From Agarivorans gilvus (lineage in GTDB: Bacteria > Pseudomonadota > Gammaproteobacteria > Enterobacterales > Celerinatantimonadaceae), in assembly GCF_001420915.1 (NCBI RefSeq), contig NZ_CP013021.1, positions 3,754,501 to 3,818,500 on the forward strand: DNA of 64,000 nucleotides, in the 5' to 3' direction. Both the position numbers and the translations under genes were made by a program. Positions within the stretch are counted from its first letter, which is position 1; each line of letters begins with the position of its first letter. Under the pieces are notes generated by a model. That model saw nothing but the letters and a program-made list of their open reading frames with translations. It had not been told where the DNA came from and did not search any database. Below, one piece after another: positions 33,025-42,330 of this stretch.

Positions 33025-33543
33025 TCAAGCCAGCGCAGCAAGCTCTTGTTTCAACTGCGCACACCATTGAGCAATGCGTTGATCGCTAAGGTCGTATTGG
33101 TTTTCATCGTCTAGTGCTAATCCAAAGAAATATTCGCTGTCTTCGGTGAGGGCTTTAGAGGCTTCAAATTCGTAGCCTTGGTTGGGCCAAAAGCCGATGA
33201 AGTTGGCACCGGAAGGGGCCAGTTGTTCAAACAGCATGCCCATGGCATCGAGGAACCACTCGCTATAACCAATTTGGTCGCCCAAACCAAACAAGGCGAT
33301 GGTCTTGTTTTGTAAGTCGAGCCCTTCAAGGTTGTCCCATACTGCTTCCCAATCTTCCTGCAATTCGCCATAATCCCAAGTAGAAATACCGAGAATAAGC
33401 ACAGGGTAGTCAGTCATTTGTTGCACATCACAGTCTTTGATATTGAACATATCAAGTTGCTGTTCGGCAAATTCAGCTTGAATTTTTTCCGCTGCTATTT
33501 CGGTATAACAGGTAGATGAGCCATAAAAAAGACCAATGCGCAT
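33025..33543 (-). CDS. fldB: Flavodoxin FldB
   Basis: A 172-residue FMN electron carrier. The phosphate-binding loop is FYGSSTCYTEIAAEKI (about 5-20), ISTWDYGELQEDWE contacts the flavin ring (about 54-67), and GLGDQIGYSEWFLDAMG (about 86-102) is the second loop. The start at 33543 (MRIGLFYG) follows GGATG at workable spacing; an upstream in-frame ATG has no ribosome-binding site. Its divergence from xerD is the E. coli fldB arrangement. Confidence 0.92.
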   Translation of the reverse strand: MRIGLFYGSSTCYTEIAAEKIQAEFAEQQLDMFNIKDCDVQQMTDYPVLILGISTWDYGELQEDWEAVWDNLEGLDLQNKTIALFGLGDQIGYSEWFLDAMGMLFEQLAPSGANFIGFWPNQGYEFEASKALTEDSEYFFGLALDDENQYDLSDQRIAQWCAQLKQELAALA

Positions 33544-33644
33544 AGTAAACATCCTTCATGCAGGGGGAGAGCTGCGCGGCAGTGTATCAAAAGCCTCAGC
33601 TAACACCAATACGCCCGTGTCTTGAAGCCTAAGCAGTGAGAACA

Positions 33645-34553
33645 ATGCCCAGTACTAAAGCCAGTGAAGTCGACCATCCTTTAATCAACCGTTTCATCGA
33701 ACAGCTGTGGTTTGAGCACGGTTTGGCGGAAAATACCTTAAGCTCTTATCGGAACGACTTGCAGCAGTTGCTGGTATTTTTTAACGCCCAGCAAATTCAG
33801 TTAGAGCAGGCGCAAACCCTAGATCTACAAGCCTTTATTAGTCAGCGCTATCAGCAGGGGCAAAAACCTGCCAGTGCAGCGCGCCAGCTATCTACGTTGC
33901 GGCGCTTTTACCGCTTCTTAATTCAGCAGCGGCTGCGTGAAGATGACCCCTGTGCCTTGTTGGCGCAGCCCAAGCTAGAGAAGAAGCTACCAGGCACCTT
34001 GAGTGAGGCCGAAGTGGAAGCATTGTTGGCCCAGCCCGATTTAACTGACCCTATCCAACATCGCGACTTAGCCATGTTAGAGGTATTATATGCCACCGGC
34101 CTACGGGTGACTGAGTTGGTGAGTTTGCAAATTGAGCAGCTAAGCTTGCGCCAAGGTTTGGTTAGGGTAGTGGGAAAAGGCGGTAAAGAGCGCTTAGTGC
34201 CGCTAGGCGAGCAAGCCTTAGATGTGCTTGAAGGCTACCTTAAGCTGGCGCGTCCCCAGTTACTTAAGCAGGAGAGTGATGTTTTGTTTCCCAGCTTACG
34301 GGGCCAGCAAATGACAAGGCAAACCTTTTGGCATCGAATCAAACACTATGCGCTGTTAGCTGGGGTAAAAAGCCACTTGTCGCCACATACTCTGCGCCAC
34401 GCTTTTGCTACGCACTTGCTCAATCACGGTGCCGATTTGCGGGTGGTACAAATGTTACTTGGCCATAGTGACCTGTCTACCACCCAAATTTATACCCATG
34501 TGGCTAACGAGCGTTTGCGCAGTGTTTATCACCAGCATCATCCGCGAGCCTAG
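33645..34553 (+). CDS. xerD: Tyrosine recombinase XerD
   Basis: A 302-residue recombinase that, with XerC, resolves chromosome dimers at dif. An N-terminal SAM-like domain (FIEQLWFEHGLAENTLSSYR) precedes the catalytic domain, with Arg in ATGLRVTELV (about 148), Lys in VGKGGKERLVPL (about 172), HTLRHAFATHLL (about 244), HSDLSTTQIYTHV (His about 270, nucleophile Tyr about 279). A GTG nine bases upstream is an alternative start. It heads the xerD-dsbC-recJ set. It is a housekeeping gene, not the missing integron integrase. Confidence 0.95.
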   Translation: MPSTKASEVDHPLINRFIEQLWFEHGLAENTLSSYRNDLQQLLVFFNAQQIQLEQAQTLDLQAFISQRYQQGQKPASAARQLSTLRRFYRFLIQQRLREDDPCALLAQPKLEKKLPGTLSEAEVEALLAQPDLTDPIQHRDLAMLEVLYATGLRVTELVSLQIEQLSLRQGLVRVVGKGGKERLVPLGEQALDVLEGYLKLARPQLLKQESDVLFPSLRGQQMTRQTFWHRIKHYALLAGVKSHLSPHTLRHAFATHLLNHGADLRVVQMLLGHSDLSTTQIYTHVANERLRSVYHQHHPRA

Positions 34554-34660
34554 TTGCTGGAGCAGCCTTAGATGAAAAATTTTGCAATTAACCCGCTGAG
34601 GCGGTAAGTTTTGCAGAGTTTATACGGTCTGCTTGAGTACCCATTTCCGGAGAATTATTA

Positions 34661-35449
34661 ATGAAGTTATCCAAGGCCCTATTGTTGTCAATGAGTCTGT
34701 TCGGCCTTAGCTTAGGCTCGGTGTGGAGTGCTCAAGCGAGTGAATCCGCTACAGGCAAGCTTGATCCGCTAAAAACCCAGCAAGTGATAGAGGCGCGTTT
34801 GGGAGTTAAAGTAGACTCCGTTGCTGAAACGCCACTGCCAGGCATTTATGAGATTGCCACCAGTCAGGGCATGTTCTATGTGAGCCCAGATGGCCAATAC
34901 CTGCTTCAAGGTAGCTTATTTGATTTGGTTAACCGCACTAACCTGACCGAGCAAAGCATGGCTAAACTGCGCATTAAGCAGTTGGCGAGTTTTGAAGACG
35001 ATATGATCGTATTTAAAGCTAAAGATGAGAAACACGTGGTAACGGTATTTACCGATACCAGCTGTGGTTACTGTCGTAAGCTGCATCACGAGCTCTACAC
35101 CTATCAAGAAAAGAATCCGCAAACCAAGAAGCTGGAAACCCTACCGGGTTACACCGATTTAGGCATTACCGTGCGCTACTTGGCCTTTCCTCGTGGTGGC
35201 GTCGATTCACCAGCCTATGGGCAAATGCAGAGTGTGTGGTGTTCAGAGGATAAAGCCGCAGCCATTGGTGAAGCTAAAAATGGCAAAGCGATTAGCCCTG
35301 TAAGCTGTAAAAACAATGTATTGCAGCAATACCAACTAGGCGAAGCCTTTGGCGTAAGAGGTACTCCAGCCATGGTATTGGAAGATGGTTCTATGCTGCC
35401 GGGCTATCGCCCACCGGCGGCCTTGCTGGATTTTTTAGAACGTAGTTAA
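34661..35449 (+). CDS. dsbC: Thiol:disulfide interchange protein DsbC
   Basis: A 262-residue periplasmic disulfide isomerase. It has a signal peptide (about residues 1-26, LSMSLFGLSLGSVWSAQAS), an N-terminal dimerisation domain, then a thioredoxin fold with active site TDTSCGYCRKLH (cysteines about 134 and 137) and a cis-proline loop RGTPAMVLEDG. A second cysteine pair (about 192 and 214) matches the structural disulfide of DsbC. A good AGGA-type site (CCGGAGAATT) precedes the ATG. Confidence 0.94.
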   Translation: MKLSKALLLSMSLFGLSLGSVWSAQASESATGKLDPLKTQQVIEARLGVKVDSVAETPLPGIYEIATSQGMFYVSPDGQYLLQGSLFDLVNRTNLTEQSMAKLRIKQLASFEDDMIVFKAKDEKHVVTVFTDTSCGYCRKLHHELYTYQEKNPQTKKLETLPGYTDLGITVRYLAFPRGGVDSPAYGQMQSVWCSEDKAAAIGEAKNGKAISPVSCKNNVLQQYQLGEAFGVRGTPAMVLEDGSMLPGYRPPAALLDFLERS

Positions 35450-35469
35450 GCCCCAGCTTGCCGATATAG

Positions 35470-35503
35470 GGCTCCTACTTTGTTTGAAAGAGGAGCCTTT
35501 TTT
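35470..35503 (+). terminator. Intrinsic terminator after dsbC
   Basis: GGCTCCT and AGGAGCC form a seven-pair stem around a 14-base loop, followed by TTTTTT. It separates dsbC from recJ, so recJ may have its own promoter or depend on read-through. Confidence 0.75.
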
Positions 35504-35530
35504 ATATGATGAATTAGAGTAAATCAGACT

Positions 35531-37252
35531 GTGTTATTACGCCGCCGAGAAAACCTTGATACCCAATCCTTACCCAGTGAATGGCCTGAACTGTTAAAGC
35601 AAGTCTATGCGCGTCGGGGAGTGAAAAGCGCCGCTGATGTTGAGCGCCGAGCGCAAGCCTTGTTGCCATTTCAAGGCTTGCAGGGAATGAATGATGCGGT
35701 AGCGCTGTTAATCGACAGCCTAATGCGACGTAAACAAGTACTGATTGTGGGCGACTTTGACGCCGACGGTGCTACCAGTACCGCCTTGTTAATGGCTGGG
35801 TTACCGCAATTTGGTTTCAGTAAAGTCGACTTTTTAGTACCGAATCGTTTTGAGTATGGTTATGGCTTGAGTCCGGAGATCGTCGAACTAGCGGCGGCCA
35901 AGGGGGCAGAGCTAATTATTACCGTGGATAACGGTATTTCCAGTATTAGTGGGGTGGCCAAAGCCAAAGACTTAGGCATTCCAGTATTAATTACCGACCA
36001 CCACCTGCCCGGTGAACAACTCCCGCAAGCCGCGGCCATTGTTAATCCCAATTTATCCGATTGTGCTTTTCCCAGTAAAAATCTCGCCGGAGTGGGAGTC
36101 GCCTTTTACTTGCTGGTGGCGCTACGTAGCGAGATGCGCCAGCAAAATCTGTTCGATAAACAAGGTCTGCTGGAACCCAATATTGCCAGTTTATTGGACT
36201 TAGTGGCCTTGGGCACGGTGGCCGACGTAGTCCCTCTGGATAGTAATAATCGTATTTTGGTGCATCAGGGCTTACAGCGGATCCGCGCCGGCGCTTGTCG
36301 ACCAGGTATTCAAGCCTTAATTGAAGTGGCGGGGCGGCAGCAGGCGAATATGGTGGCCAGCGATTTAGGTTTCGCCATTGGCCCGCGTTTGAATGCGGTA
36401 GGGCGCTTAGATGATATGAGCTTGGGCATTCATTGCCTGATCAGCGACGATATTCACCACGCCCGTCAGCTAGCCAGCGAAATGGATAGCCTCAATAGCG
36501 AGCGTAAAGACATTGAACAAAGCATGCAGCAAGAAGCCTTGCATAGTGTTAATCAATTAAGCATTGATAGCGAACACTTACCCAAGGCGCTGTGTTTATA
36601 CCAAGCCGACTGGCACCAAGGCGTGGTGGGCTTAGTCGCCTCGCGAATTAAAGAACAATATTATCGACCGGTATTTGCCTTTGCCGATGGCGAACACGGA
36701 GAAGTGAAGGGCTCGGGGCGCTCGGTGACGGGGGTGCATTTGCGTGACCTGCTGGAGCGGATCGATACCCAAAATCCCGGCTTAATTAGTAAGTTTGGCG
36801 GTCATGCCATGGCGGCGGGCTTATCACTGCCGCAGGCTCGCTTCGATGAGTTTAAGCGCTGTTTGGAAGATACCGCAGCCAGCTTTATTGACAGTGAATG
36901 TTTAACCCATACTTTGCTTAGCGACGGTGAATTACTGGCTGAGCAAATGACGCTAGATTTTGCCCAAATGCTACGAGACGCTGGCCCTTGGGGGCAGGGT
37001 TTCCCCGAACCCTTGTTTGATGGTGAGTTTGAGCTGTGTAGCCAGCGAGTGGTCGGGCAAAAGCACCTAAAAATGAGTGTTAAACTGCCCGGAATGGCTC
37101 AAGAACTGGATGCGATTGCCTTTAATGTGGATCGGGATATTTGGCCGAATGCCAGTTTGAAGCAGGTGCAATTGGTGTATAAGTTAGATGTAAATGAATT
37201 TAGAGGGCGGCGCAGTGTGCAACTGATGGTTGAGCATCTAGTGCCCTTGTAA
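35531..37252 (+). CDS. recJ: Single-strand 5'-3' DNA exonuclease RecJ
   Basis: A 573-residue DHH-family exonuclease for recombination and mismatch repair. Motif I is VGDFDADGATSTAL (about 75-88), the family DHH is in LITDHHLPGEQ (about 155-165), motif IV region NPNLSDCAFP, and the DHHA1 domain has KFGGHAMAAGLSL (about 418-430). The start is a GTG at 35531, giving the usual start-to-motif distance. Normal length is about 575. Confidence 0.94.
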   Translation: MLLRRRENLDTQSLPSEWPELLKQVYARRGVKSAADVERRAQALLPFQGLQGMNDAVALLIDSLMRRKQVLIVGDFDADGATSTALLMAGLPQFGFSKVDFLVPNRFEYGYGLSPEIVELAAAKGAELIITVDNGISSISGVAKAKDLGIPVLITDHHLPGEQLPQAAAIVNPNLSDCAFPSKNLAGVGVAFYLLVALRSEMRQQNLFDKQGLLEPNIASLLDLVALGTVADVVPLDSNNRILVHQGLQRIRAGACRPGIQALIEVAGRQQANMVASDLGFAIGPRLNAVGRLDDMSLGIHCLISDDIHHARQLASEMDSLNSERKDIEQSMQQEALHSVNQLSIDSEHLPKALCLYQADWHQGVVGLVASRIKEQYYRPVFAFADGEHGEVKGSGRSVTGVHLRDLLERIDTQNPGLISKFGGHAMAAGLSLPQARFDEFKRCLEDTAASFIDSECLTHTLLSDGELLAEQMTLDFAQMLRDAGPWGQGFPEPLFDGEFELCSQRVVGQKHLKMSVKLPGMAQELDAIAFNVDRDIWPNASLKQVQLVYKLDVNEFRGRRSVQLMVEHLVPL

Positions 37253-37270
37253 ACACAGGAGTAAGCAACA

Positions 37271-37702
37271 ATGTCAGACAGCATGATTGTTATTTGTCCT
37301 AGCTGCCAAGCGGGTAATCGTCTACCCATTTCTCGAATGAGTGAAGCGGCGAAATGCGGCAAATGTAAAGCGCCTTTGTTTAGCGGTAAACCGATAGAGG
37401 TGGATGAGACTAGTTTTGCCAAACACCTGGCCGGTGAGCTGCCTGTAGTGGTGGATTTTTGGGCTGATTGGTGTGGCCCTTGTAAAAGCATGGCTCCTGC
37501 CTATGCGCAAATGGCCCAGCAGTATGCTCATCAGGCGCAGTTTTTAAAGGTAGATACCGAGCAACAACAAGCTTTGGCTCAGCGTTATCAGATCCGTTCT
37601 ATACCCACCTTGATGTGTTTCAAGCAAGGTAAGTTGTTGGGCCAACAAGCGGGCGCTTTACCCGCTCAAGCCATGCAGCAATGGCTACAACAGTTCATTT
37701 AA
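37271..37702 (+). CDS. trxC: Thioredoxin 2 (TrxC), zinc-binding
   Basis: A 143-residue reductase of protein disulfides. The N-terminal zinc ribbon has CPSC (10-13) and CGKC (about 33-36). The thioredoxin fold carries the active site DWCGPCKSM (about 65-73) and the cis-proline loop RSIPTLMCFKQG. It starts 18 bases after recJ with AGGAGTAAGC upstream, so the two are probably cotranscribed. TrxC in E. coli is induced by OxyR; this is not visible here. Confidence 0.92.
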   Translation: MSDSMIVICPSCQAGNRLPISRMSEAAKCGKCKAPLFSGKPIEVDETSFAKHLAGELPVVVDFWADWCGPCKSMAPAYAQMAQQYAHQAQFLKVDTEQQQALAQRYQIRSIPTLMCFKQGKLLGQQAGALPAQAMQQWLQQFI

Positions 37703-37942
37703 TCGGCTAGATTGTTCACGGCCATTACTACAAAGAGTGTTTAGTCTGCGCTTGGCTGAATGCTTTTTGTAGCTTCCTCGCATTTTATTCCCTTCGCTAT
37801 TGAGTTGTTCGGCTAATTATCGATAATCCTTGCGACCATTTGTTAATGGTTGGTGTGTGGATGTTTATGAATTTGTTGTCAATAATTTATAAAAAATCTC
37901 AACCAAGCCCCTTGGATGTTGTTGCAAAATTAAGGATTGTTT

Positions 37943-39520
37943 ATGCCTAGGAATTTAAGCCTCACCGGAAATGAAAGAAAAATGGTAGAAGATCAGCATA
38001 TTGTCTCTACCACAGACTTACGGGGGGTGATTACCTATGCAAACAAAGACTTTGTCGAGATTAGCGGTTATAGCGAGTCAGAACTGGTTACCCATGGTCA
38101 CAACATTGTGCGCCATCCGGCGATGCCTGCGGTGGCCTTTAAGATGTTATGGGACCGCATTCAAGCTGGCCAGCCGTGGATAGGTGTGGTAAATAACCGC
38201 TGTAAAAATGGCGACAACTACTGGGTGGACGCTCTAGTCACCCCGATCCTTGGTGAGCAAGGAAAAATAACCGGTTATCAATCGGTGCGGGTTAAACCCA
38301 AAGCCGAGTACGTGGCGCGCGCCGATGCCTTGTATCAGCGGGTGAGCCAAGGTAAACCGCCATTATCGCGCATTCAGCAAGGCTTAGGTTTGTTTAGCCG
38401 TTATTGCCTAGCCATTGGCTTGCCGATGTTGCTGGTATTAGCTTGGTGTTTTGTCACTGCCAGTCTAGCTGTGGCCACGGGCATAGTGGCCTTATTGGCG
38501 GTGTTAGTGCTAAGCCCCTTAAGCGCATTTTATTTAAGCGCGCCGCTACGCCAGCAGGCCGCCCAAAGTAAAAATTTAATAGACGACCCTGTCGCCCAGT
38601 GGATTTATACCGGTCGCACCGATGAGCTCGGGCAGATAGAGCTGGCAAAGTTGTTGTTATCCCACTTGCAGCAAACCTTAGTTTGGCGTGTCAGTGACGC
38701 CACTCACAACCTCGATGAAGTGGCCGCTCAAGCCGCTCAAGCCACTGAAAATGTTTATCAAGATATGAGCTCGCAGCAGTTAGAGGCAGAGCAGGTGGCC
38801 AGTGCGATAACCCAAATGACCAGCAGTGTTGAAGAGGTTTCGGCAAATATTCAACGCACCGCCGAGCAAACCAACCACGCTGAGCAGCAGGTTCATCAAG
38901 GTCACCAAGAAGTGACTGAGACCATTACCCATATTAATCAATTAGCTAAAGAAATCGCTCAGGCTAGTCTGGTGATTGAACGCTTGGCCAAAGAGAGTGA
39001 ACAAATCGGCGCCTTTGTCAGTGTCATTCAAGGAATTGCCGAGCAAACCAACTTACTGGCCTTAAATGCGGCGATTGAAGCGGCTCGCGCCGGCGAGCAA
39101 GGACGCGGCTTTGCGGTGGTGGCCGACGAAGTAAGAAGCTTGGCTAATCGCACCCAAAGCTCTACCGAAGAGATCCAAAGTATTGTGGCTACTTTGCAAA
39201 GCGAAGCCGAACAAGCAGTTACAGTTATGCAACAAGGCGAGCGCTCTGCCAAAGGTAGCGTAGAGCAAGCTGCACAGGCTGGCGAGGCGATTTATTCAAT
39301 GACTGCTACGGTAGATCAGATCCGCGATCAGATTGAGCAAATTGCCGCGGCCAGTGAGCAACAGGCCGCGGTATCTAATGAGATCAGCCAAAACATTGCC
39401 AATATTAACCAGCAGACGCTGCACACCCTAGAGGGCTGTCAGCATAGTGGCCAAGCTAACCAACAGCTTTCGGAGCAAACTAAAAAACTGCAAGCTATGG
39501 TGGAACTATTTGCTCGCTAA
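37943..39520 (+). CDS. PAS-domain methyl-accepting chemotaxis protein (Aer-like)
   Basis: A 525-residue energy- or redox-taxis receptor. The N-terminal PAS domain covers about 15-125 (ITYANKDFVEISGYSESEL, HPAMPAVAFKMLWDRIQAGQ, KNGDNYWVDALVTPI), as in Aer where it binds FAD. One hydrophobic segment pair (about 150-190) anchors it in the membrane, then a signalling domain with GIAEQTNLLALNAAIEAARA and GRGFAVVADEVRSLANRTQ. The ATG at 37943 has AAGGA six bases upstream. The cofactor is inferred from family resemblance. Confidence 0.9.
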   Translation: MPRNLSLTGNERKMVEDQHIVSTTDLRGVITYANKDFVEISGYSESELVTHGHNIVRHPAMPAVAFKMLWDRIQAGQPWIGVVNNRCKNGDNYWVDALVTPILGEQGKITGYQSVRVKPKAEYVARADALYQRVSQGKPPLSRIQQGLGLFSRYCLAIGLPMLLVLAWCFVTASLAVATGIVALLAVLVLSPLSAFYLSAPLRQQAAQSKNLIDDPVAQWIYTGRTDELGQIELAKLLLSHLQQTLVWRVSDATHNLDEVAAQAAQATENVYQDMSSQQLEAEQVASAITQMTSSVEEVSANIQRTAEQTNHAEQQVHQGHQEVTETITHINQLAKEIAQASLVIERLAKESEQIGAFVSVIQGIAEQTNLLALNAAIEAARAGEQGRGFAVVADEVRSLANRTQSSTEEIQSIVATLQSEAEQAVTVMQQGERSAKGSVEQAAQAGEAIYSMTATVDQIRDQIEQIAAASEQQAAVSNEISQNIANINQQTLHTLEGCQHSGQANQQLSEQTKKLQAMVELFAR

Positions 39521-39538
39521 CCTTGGCTTTAAGTGAAT

Positions 39539-40906
39539 TTACAGCGCCAAATCAAGCTGCTTAATCGCCAGCTTTAAGGCGGCAAAGCACTGCCTGTCGA
39601 TGGCGCTATCCAGCTCCTGTTGCATAATACTTAAGGCCTTAGCAATGGGAATGGGGGCGCGATAGGGACGGTCGGCAGTTATTGCATCAAAGATATCGGC
39701 CACTGTAATGGCTCGGGTGGCTAAGCTGATTTGTTCACCCTTAATGCCTCTTGGGTAACCCTTGCCATCGAGGCGTTCATGGTGGGCCGCCGATACTCGA
39801 GCCAGTTCTTTAAAGGCGGCAATTTCGCAGAGAATTTCCTCGGTATATACCGCGTGCATGCGCATTTCTATCCATTCGTCTTCATCCAACTTACCGGGTT
39901 TATCGAGAATGGAATTACTCACACCCAGTTTGCCGATGTCGTGTAACAGGGCGCCGCGTTTTAACCAGCGGCGTAGCTCATCGCTAAAACCGAGCTGTTG
40001 GCCAATTAGGTCGGTGTATAAGGCTACCCGTTCACTGTGGCCTGCGGTGTAGGGGCTTTTGGAGTCAACAATTTGGCCAAATGCGGCGGCAATTTCATCA
40101 AGGTAGTCATCATCTAGGCTAACCGAGTGCTGAGCAGGCTCAAAGGCCAATACTTGTTGTTGCACATCTTCTGCTTCTAGGCCTGCCCAAAATGTGGGCT
40201 GCTCGGCTAAATCGACAAAGTGTTGCACTAGTTCTGGGTCAAACCATGTGCCCGCGCGGGTAGTTAATTCGCGCAGCGCGGCATCTCGCCCTGATGATTG
40301 ATGGAACACATCGGCCACCTGCGCCAGCAGTGCGATGCGGGCGAATAGGGGGATGGCTTGACCGGCTAACTGAGCAGGTCGACCTCCGCCGTTCCAGTGT
40401 TCATCTAGGCTGCGAATGGCCTCACTAACACTGGGGCCAAAACGCAGTTGCTTGGCTATTTCGGCGCCACGATCGCAGCGGGTTTGGATTAAGTCTTGGG
40501 CTATCTCATCACCATTTTTAATAATATTAAGAATCGCCTTAAAGCGCTCGGCAAGGTTTTTCTTCAAGCCAGTATTTTGCACCACAAAGTTAACCACTTG
40601 GCTAAGGCTGCCGTTCACTGTTTTAAAATTGTGTTTAAAACTCAAGTCATCGGTGACATATAGCTCGCAGATCCGTGCCGCGTTGCTACTACAACCTAAG
40701 TCTTTTAGCAGCAGAGTGTAGTAGAGCTCGTGCAGTTCTTCAGCGCTAAGCCCACAGCGCTCGCCGATGTGAAAGCCTATCCAGCAGACGCGAATGCAAT
40801 GCCCCGGCGGTTGCCCTTCGGTAATGTCTAAGGCTTTACTCAATGAGGCCATCAATTCGCTAAGCTGAAGTTGCGATTGACGTTGAATGTCATGGGCTGC
40901 TTGCAT
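39539..40906 (-). CDS. HD-GYP domain protein, likely cyclic-di-GMP phosphodiesterase
   Basis: A 455-residue cytosolic protein. The N-terminal half resembles a degenerate HD domain (the metal-binding HD is replaced by LLLKDLGCSS). The C-terminal half (about 260-440) is a complete HD-GYP: TAGHSERVALYTDLIG, ALLHDIGKLGVSNSILDKPG (HD), MRMHAVYTEEIL, HHERLDGKGYPRGIKGEQIS (the GYP motif) and TVADIFDAITADRPYR. Such enzymes break down cyclic-di-GMP and reduce biofilm formation. It is convergent with the PAS chemoreceptor and 19 bp away. Confidence 0.88.
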   Translation of the reverse strand: MQAAHDIQRQSQLQLSELMASLSKALDITEGQPPGHCIRVCWIGFHIGERCGLSAEELHELYYTLLLKDLGCSSNAARICELYVTDDLSFKHNFKTVNGSLSQVVNFVVQNTGLKKNLAERFKAILNIIKNGDEIAQDLIQTRCDRGAEIAKQLRFGPSVSEAIRSLDEHWNGGGRPAQLAGQAIPLFARIALLAQVADVFHQSSGRDAALRELTTRAGTWFDPELVQHFVDLAEQPTFWAGLEAEDVQQQVLAFEPAQHSVSLDDDYLDEIAAAFGQIVDSKSPYTAGHSERVALYTDLIGQQLGFSDELRRWLKRGALLHDIGKLGVSNSILDKPGKLDEDEWIEMRMHAVYTEEILCEIAAFKELARVSAAHHERLDGKGYPRGIKGEQISLATRAITVADIFDAITADRPYRAPIPIAKALSIMQQELDSAIDRQCFAALKLAIKQLDLAL

Positions 40907-40970
40907 ATTTTTACCTAGTTATTTAGGCCTTATTTAGAGTGTAATTCAGCCGAGTCGGCTTAGGCCTGAG

Positions 40971-41372
40971 TTATTCTTTATCGAAGCTGTCAACCACAAT
41001 GGCCCCCATAGAGGCGGGCATAGCAATAATGATAATACGTTTAAGTGCCACCATAGGCTCACTGAGTAAGGGCAGTTTATCAATACATAACAAGACTAAG
41101 GCTACCACCATGGCTGCCATGACGTAGTCGATAACGATACGCAGCACAAACACCGGCAGCCGATGGTTAATCTGCCTTTGAAAGACGCTCTGATAACTAA
41201 ATAAGGCGAGAAAGATTAACGATAAACCCAGCAACATGAAAATATTGCTAAGGGCCAGGGTTTCGCCTAAACGCCAGGCTTCTTCGGTAAAGGAAATCGG
41301 CACCGCCAGCGCAAACGCGCCAACAAACACCTGACTGGCATCTTCCATGTTGAAACTAACTTGCATTGCCAA
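40971..41372 (-). CDS. Integral membrane protein, possibly DUF2391-like
   Basis: A 133-residue protein with four hydrophobic helices (about 14-32, 43-60, 75-95, 108-125). The segment FVGAFALAVPISFTEEAWRLG (about 16-36) resembles the DUF2391/TIGR02587 membrane family. The function is unknown. MAMQ at 41372 and MQVS two codons later are both possible starts. It lies upstream of the HD-GYP gene on the same strand and may be cotranscribed. Confidence 0.65.
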   Translation of the reverse strand: MAMQVSFNMEDASQVFVGAFALAVPISFTEEAWRLGETLALSNIFMLLGLSLIFLALFSYQSVFQRQINHRLPVFVLRIVIDYVMAAMVVALVLLCIDKLPLLSEPMVALKRIIIIAMPASMGAIVVDSFDKE

Positions 41373-41438
41373 CCTTGGTGGTGGAAGGGCTGTAGTATTA
41401 CTGTAGCGGAAGGTATTGATTTTAGATAGCTTTAGCCG

Positions 41439-41681
41439 CTAACCCTTGCTGTTGGCTGGCTGCTCTGTGGATTTTTGCTTCATCAGCAACAGGGTAAGAA
41501 GGATTTTACTGGGTACTAATAACAGCAAGCCTAGGCCAATAATGCCGGCGATAATTTGTACCCCGCGCACCCCCATCGATACGCTTATGTCGGAAAACAT
41601 CGCTAAGGCGACGCCGCCCAGCACCAATAATAAACCGAGGCCCATGCTTGTATAGAGCAGCCATTTCCATGATGCTTTCAT
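41439..41681 (-). CDS. Small two-helix membrane protein
   Basis: An 80-residue protein with two hydrophobic segments (about 7-27 and 39-60) and a polar lysine-rich tail. No family was recognised. A coding role is supported by the hydrophobic pattern and by its place in a same-strand run. Confidence 0.55.
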   Translation of the reverse strand: MKASWKWLLYTSMGLGLLLVLGGVALAMFSDISVSMGVRGVQIIAGIIGLGLLLLVPSKILLTLLLMKQKSTEQPANSKG

Positions 41682-41760
41682 TGTGATTTCCCGCTAGCCT
41701 GCCTTAGTCGCATTATTGGCTGGGCCAGCCTTAGCGACTTTGCGCTAGCGCAGTTTAGGT

Positions 41761-42132
41761 TTAATTATCTAGCGGGAGCAGCTTGGCATTGTCCATTGTG
41801 AGATTTAAGTGGGCTTGTTGCTGTGGCCAAGTGAGCTGCCCGCGCACTTGCCAACGGCTATTGGCTTGCCACTGCAAGGCCTTGGGGAGCTTAAGTCTAA
41901 GCTCAGCACCTGCGTCAGTTTGTGCCAGCGCTAGGCCGTTGGCCGCTTCGCTTAATAACTGTACCTCGCCGCTTACCCAGCCGCTGAATTGTTGTTCTAT
42001 TGCCTGCTCCAAGGCGAGTTCGCTTTGCTTACGAAAAGGACTATTGGGGGCCCAAGTGTAGTAGCAAAACAGACCAACCAACAGAGCCAATACCAAGGGA
42101 ATACGTTTGTCGATGACGCGAGGATCTTTCAT
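41761..42132 (-). CDS. Hypothetical single-pass membrane protein
   Basis: A 123-residue protein. The start MKDPRV at 42132 has AGGA nine bases upstream; a longer in-frame version looks noncoding. One helix near the N-terminus (about 10-28) leaves a periplasmic domain with several WQ-rich strands (LPKALQWQANSRWQVRGQLTW, about 85-105). The function is unknown. Confidence 0.5.
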   Translation of the reverse strand: MKDPRVIDKRIPLVLALLVGLFCYYTWAPNSPFRKQSELALEQAIEQQFSGWVSGEVQLLSEAANGLALAQTDAGAELRLKLPKALQWQANSRWQVRGQLTWPQQQAHLNLTMDNAKLLPLDN

Positions 42133-42330
42133 CAGTGCCGTCCTGTAGTGCTGTAAGCAGCGAATCGACCACTTTTTATTGTGGCAGGGTGGTTTAACTA
42201 AAAGGAAGGTCATGCTAACAAGTTCAGACCTTAATAAACAAGCTTAAGCCTCTTAAGCTGGCAAGTATTGGCAGGCGAAGGATGAGATAATGGGCTTTCT
42301 TATGGTTAGGGCGCTGTTTACTAGCGCTGC

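Noticed and set aside
33645..34553. XerD as the integrase responsible for the island
   Set aside because: Its sequence and its fldB/dsbC/recJ neighbours mark it as the housekeeping dif recombinase, about 19 kb from the island.
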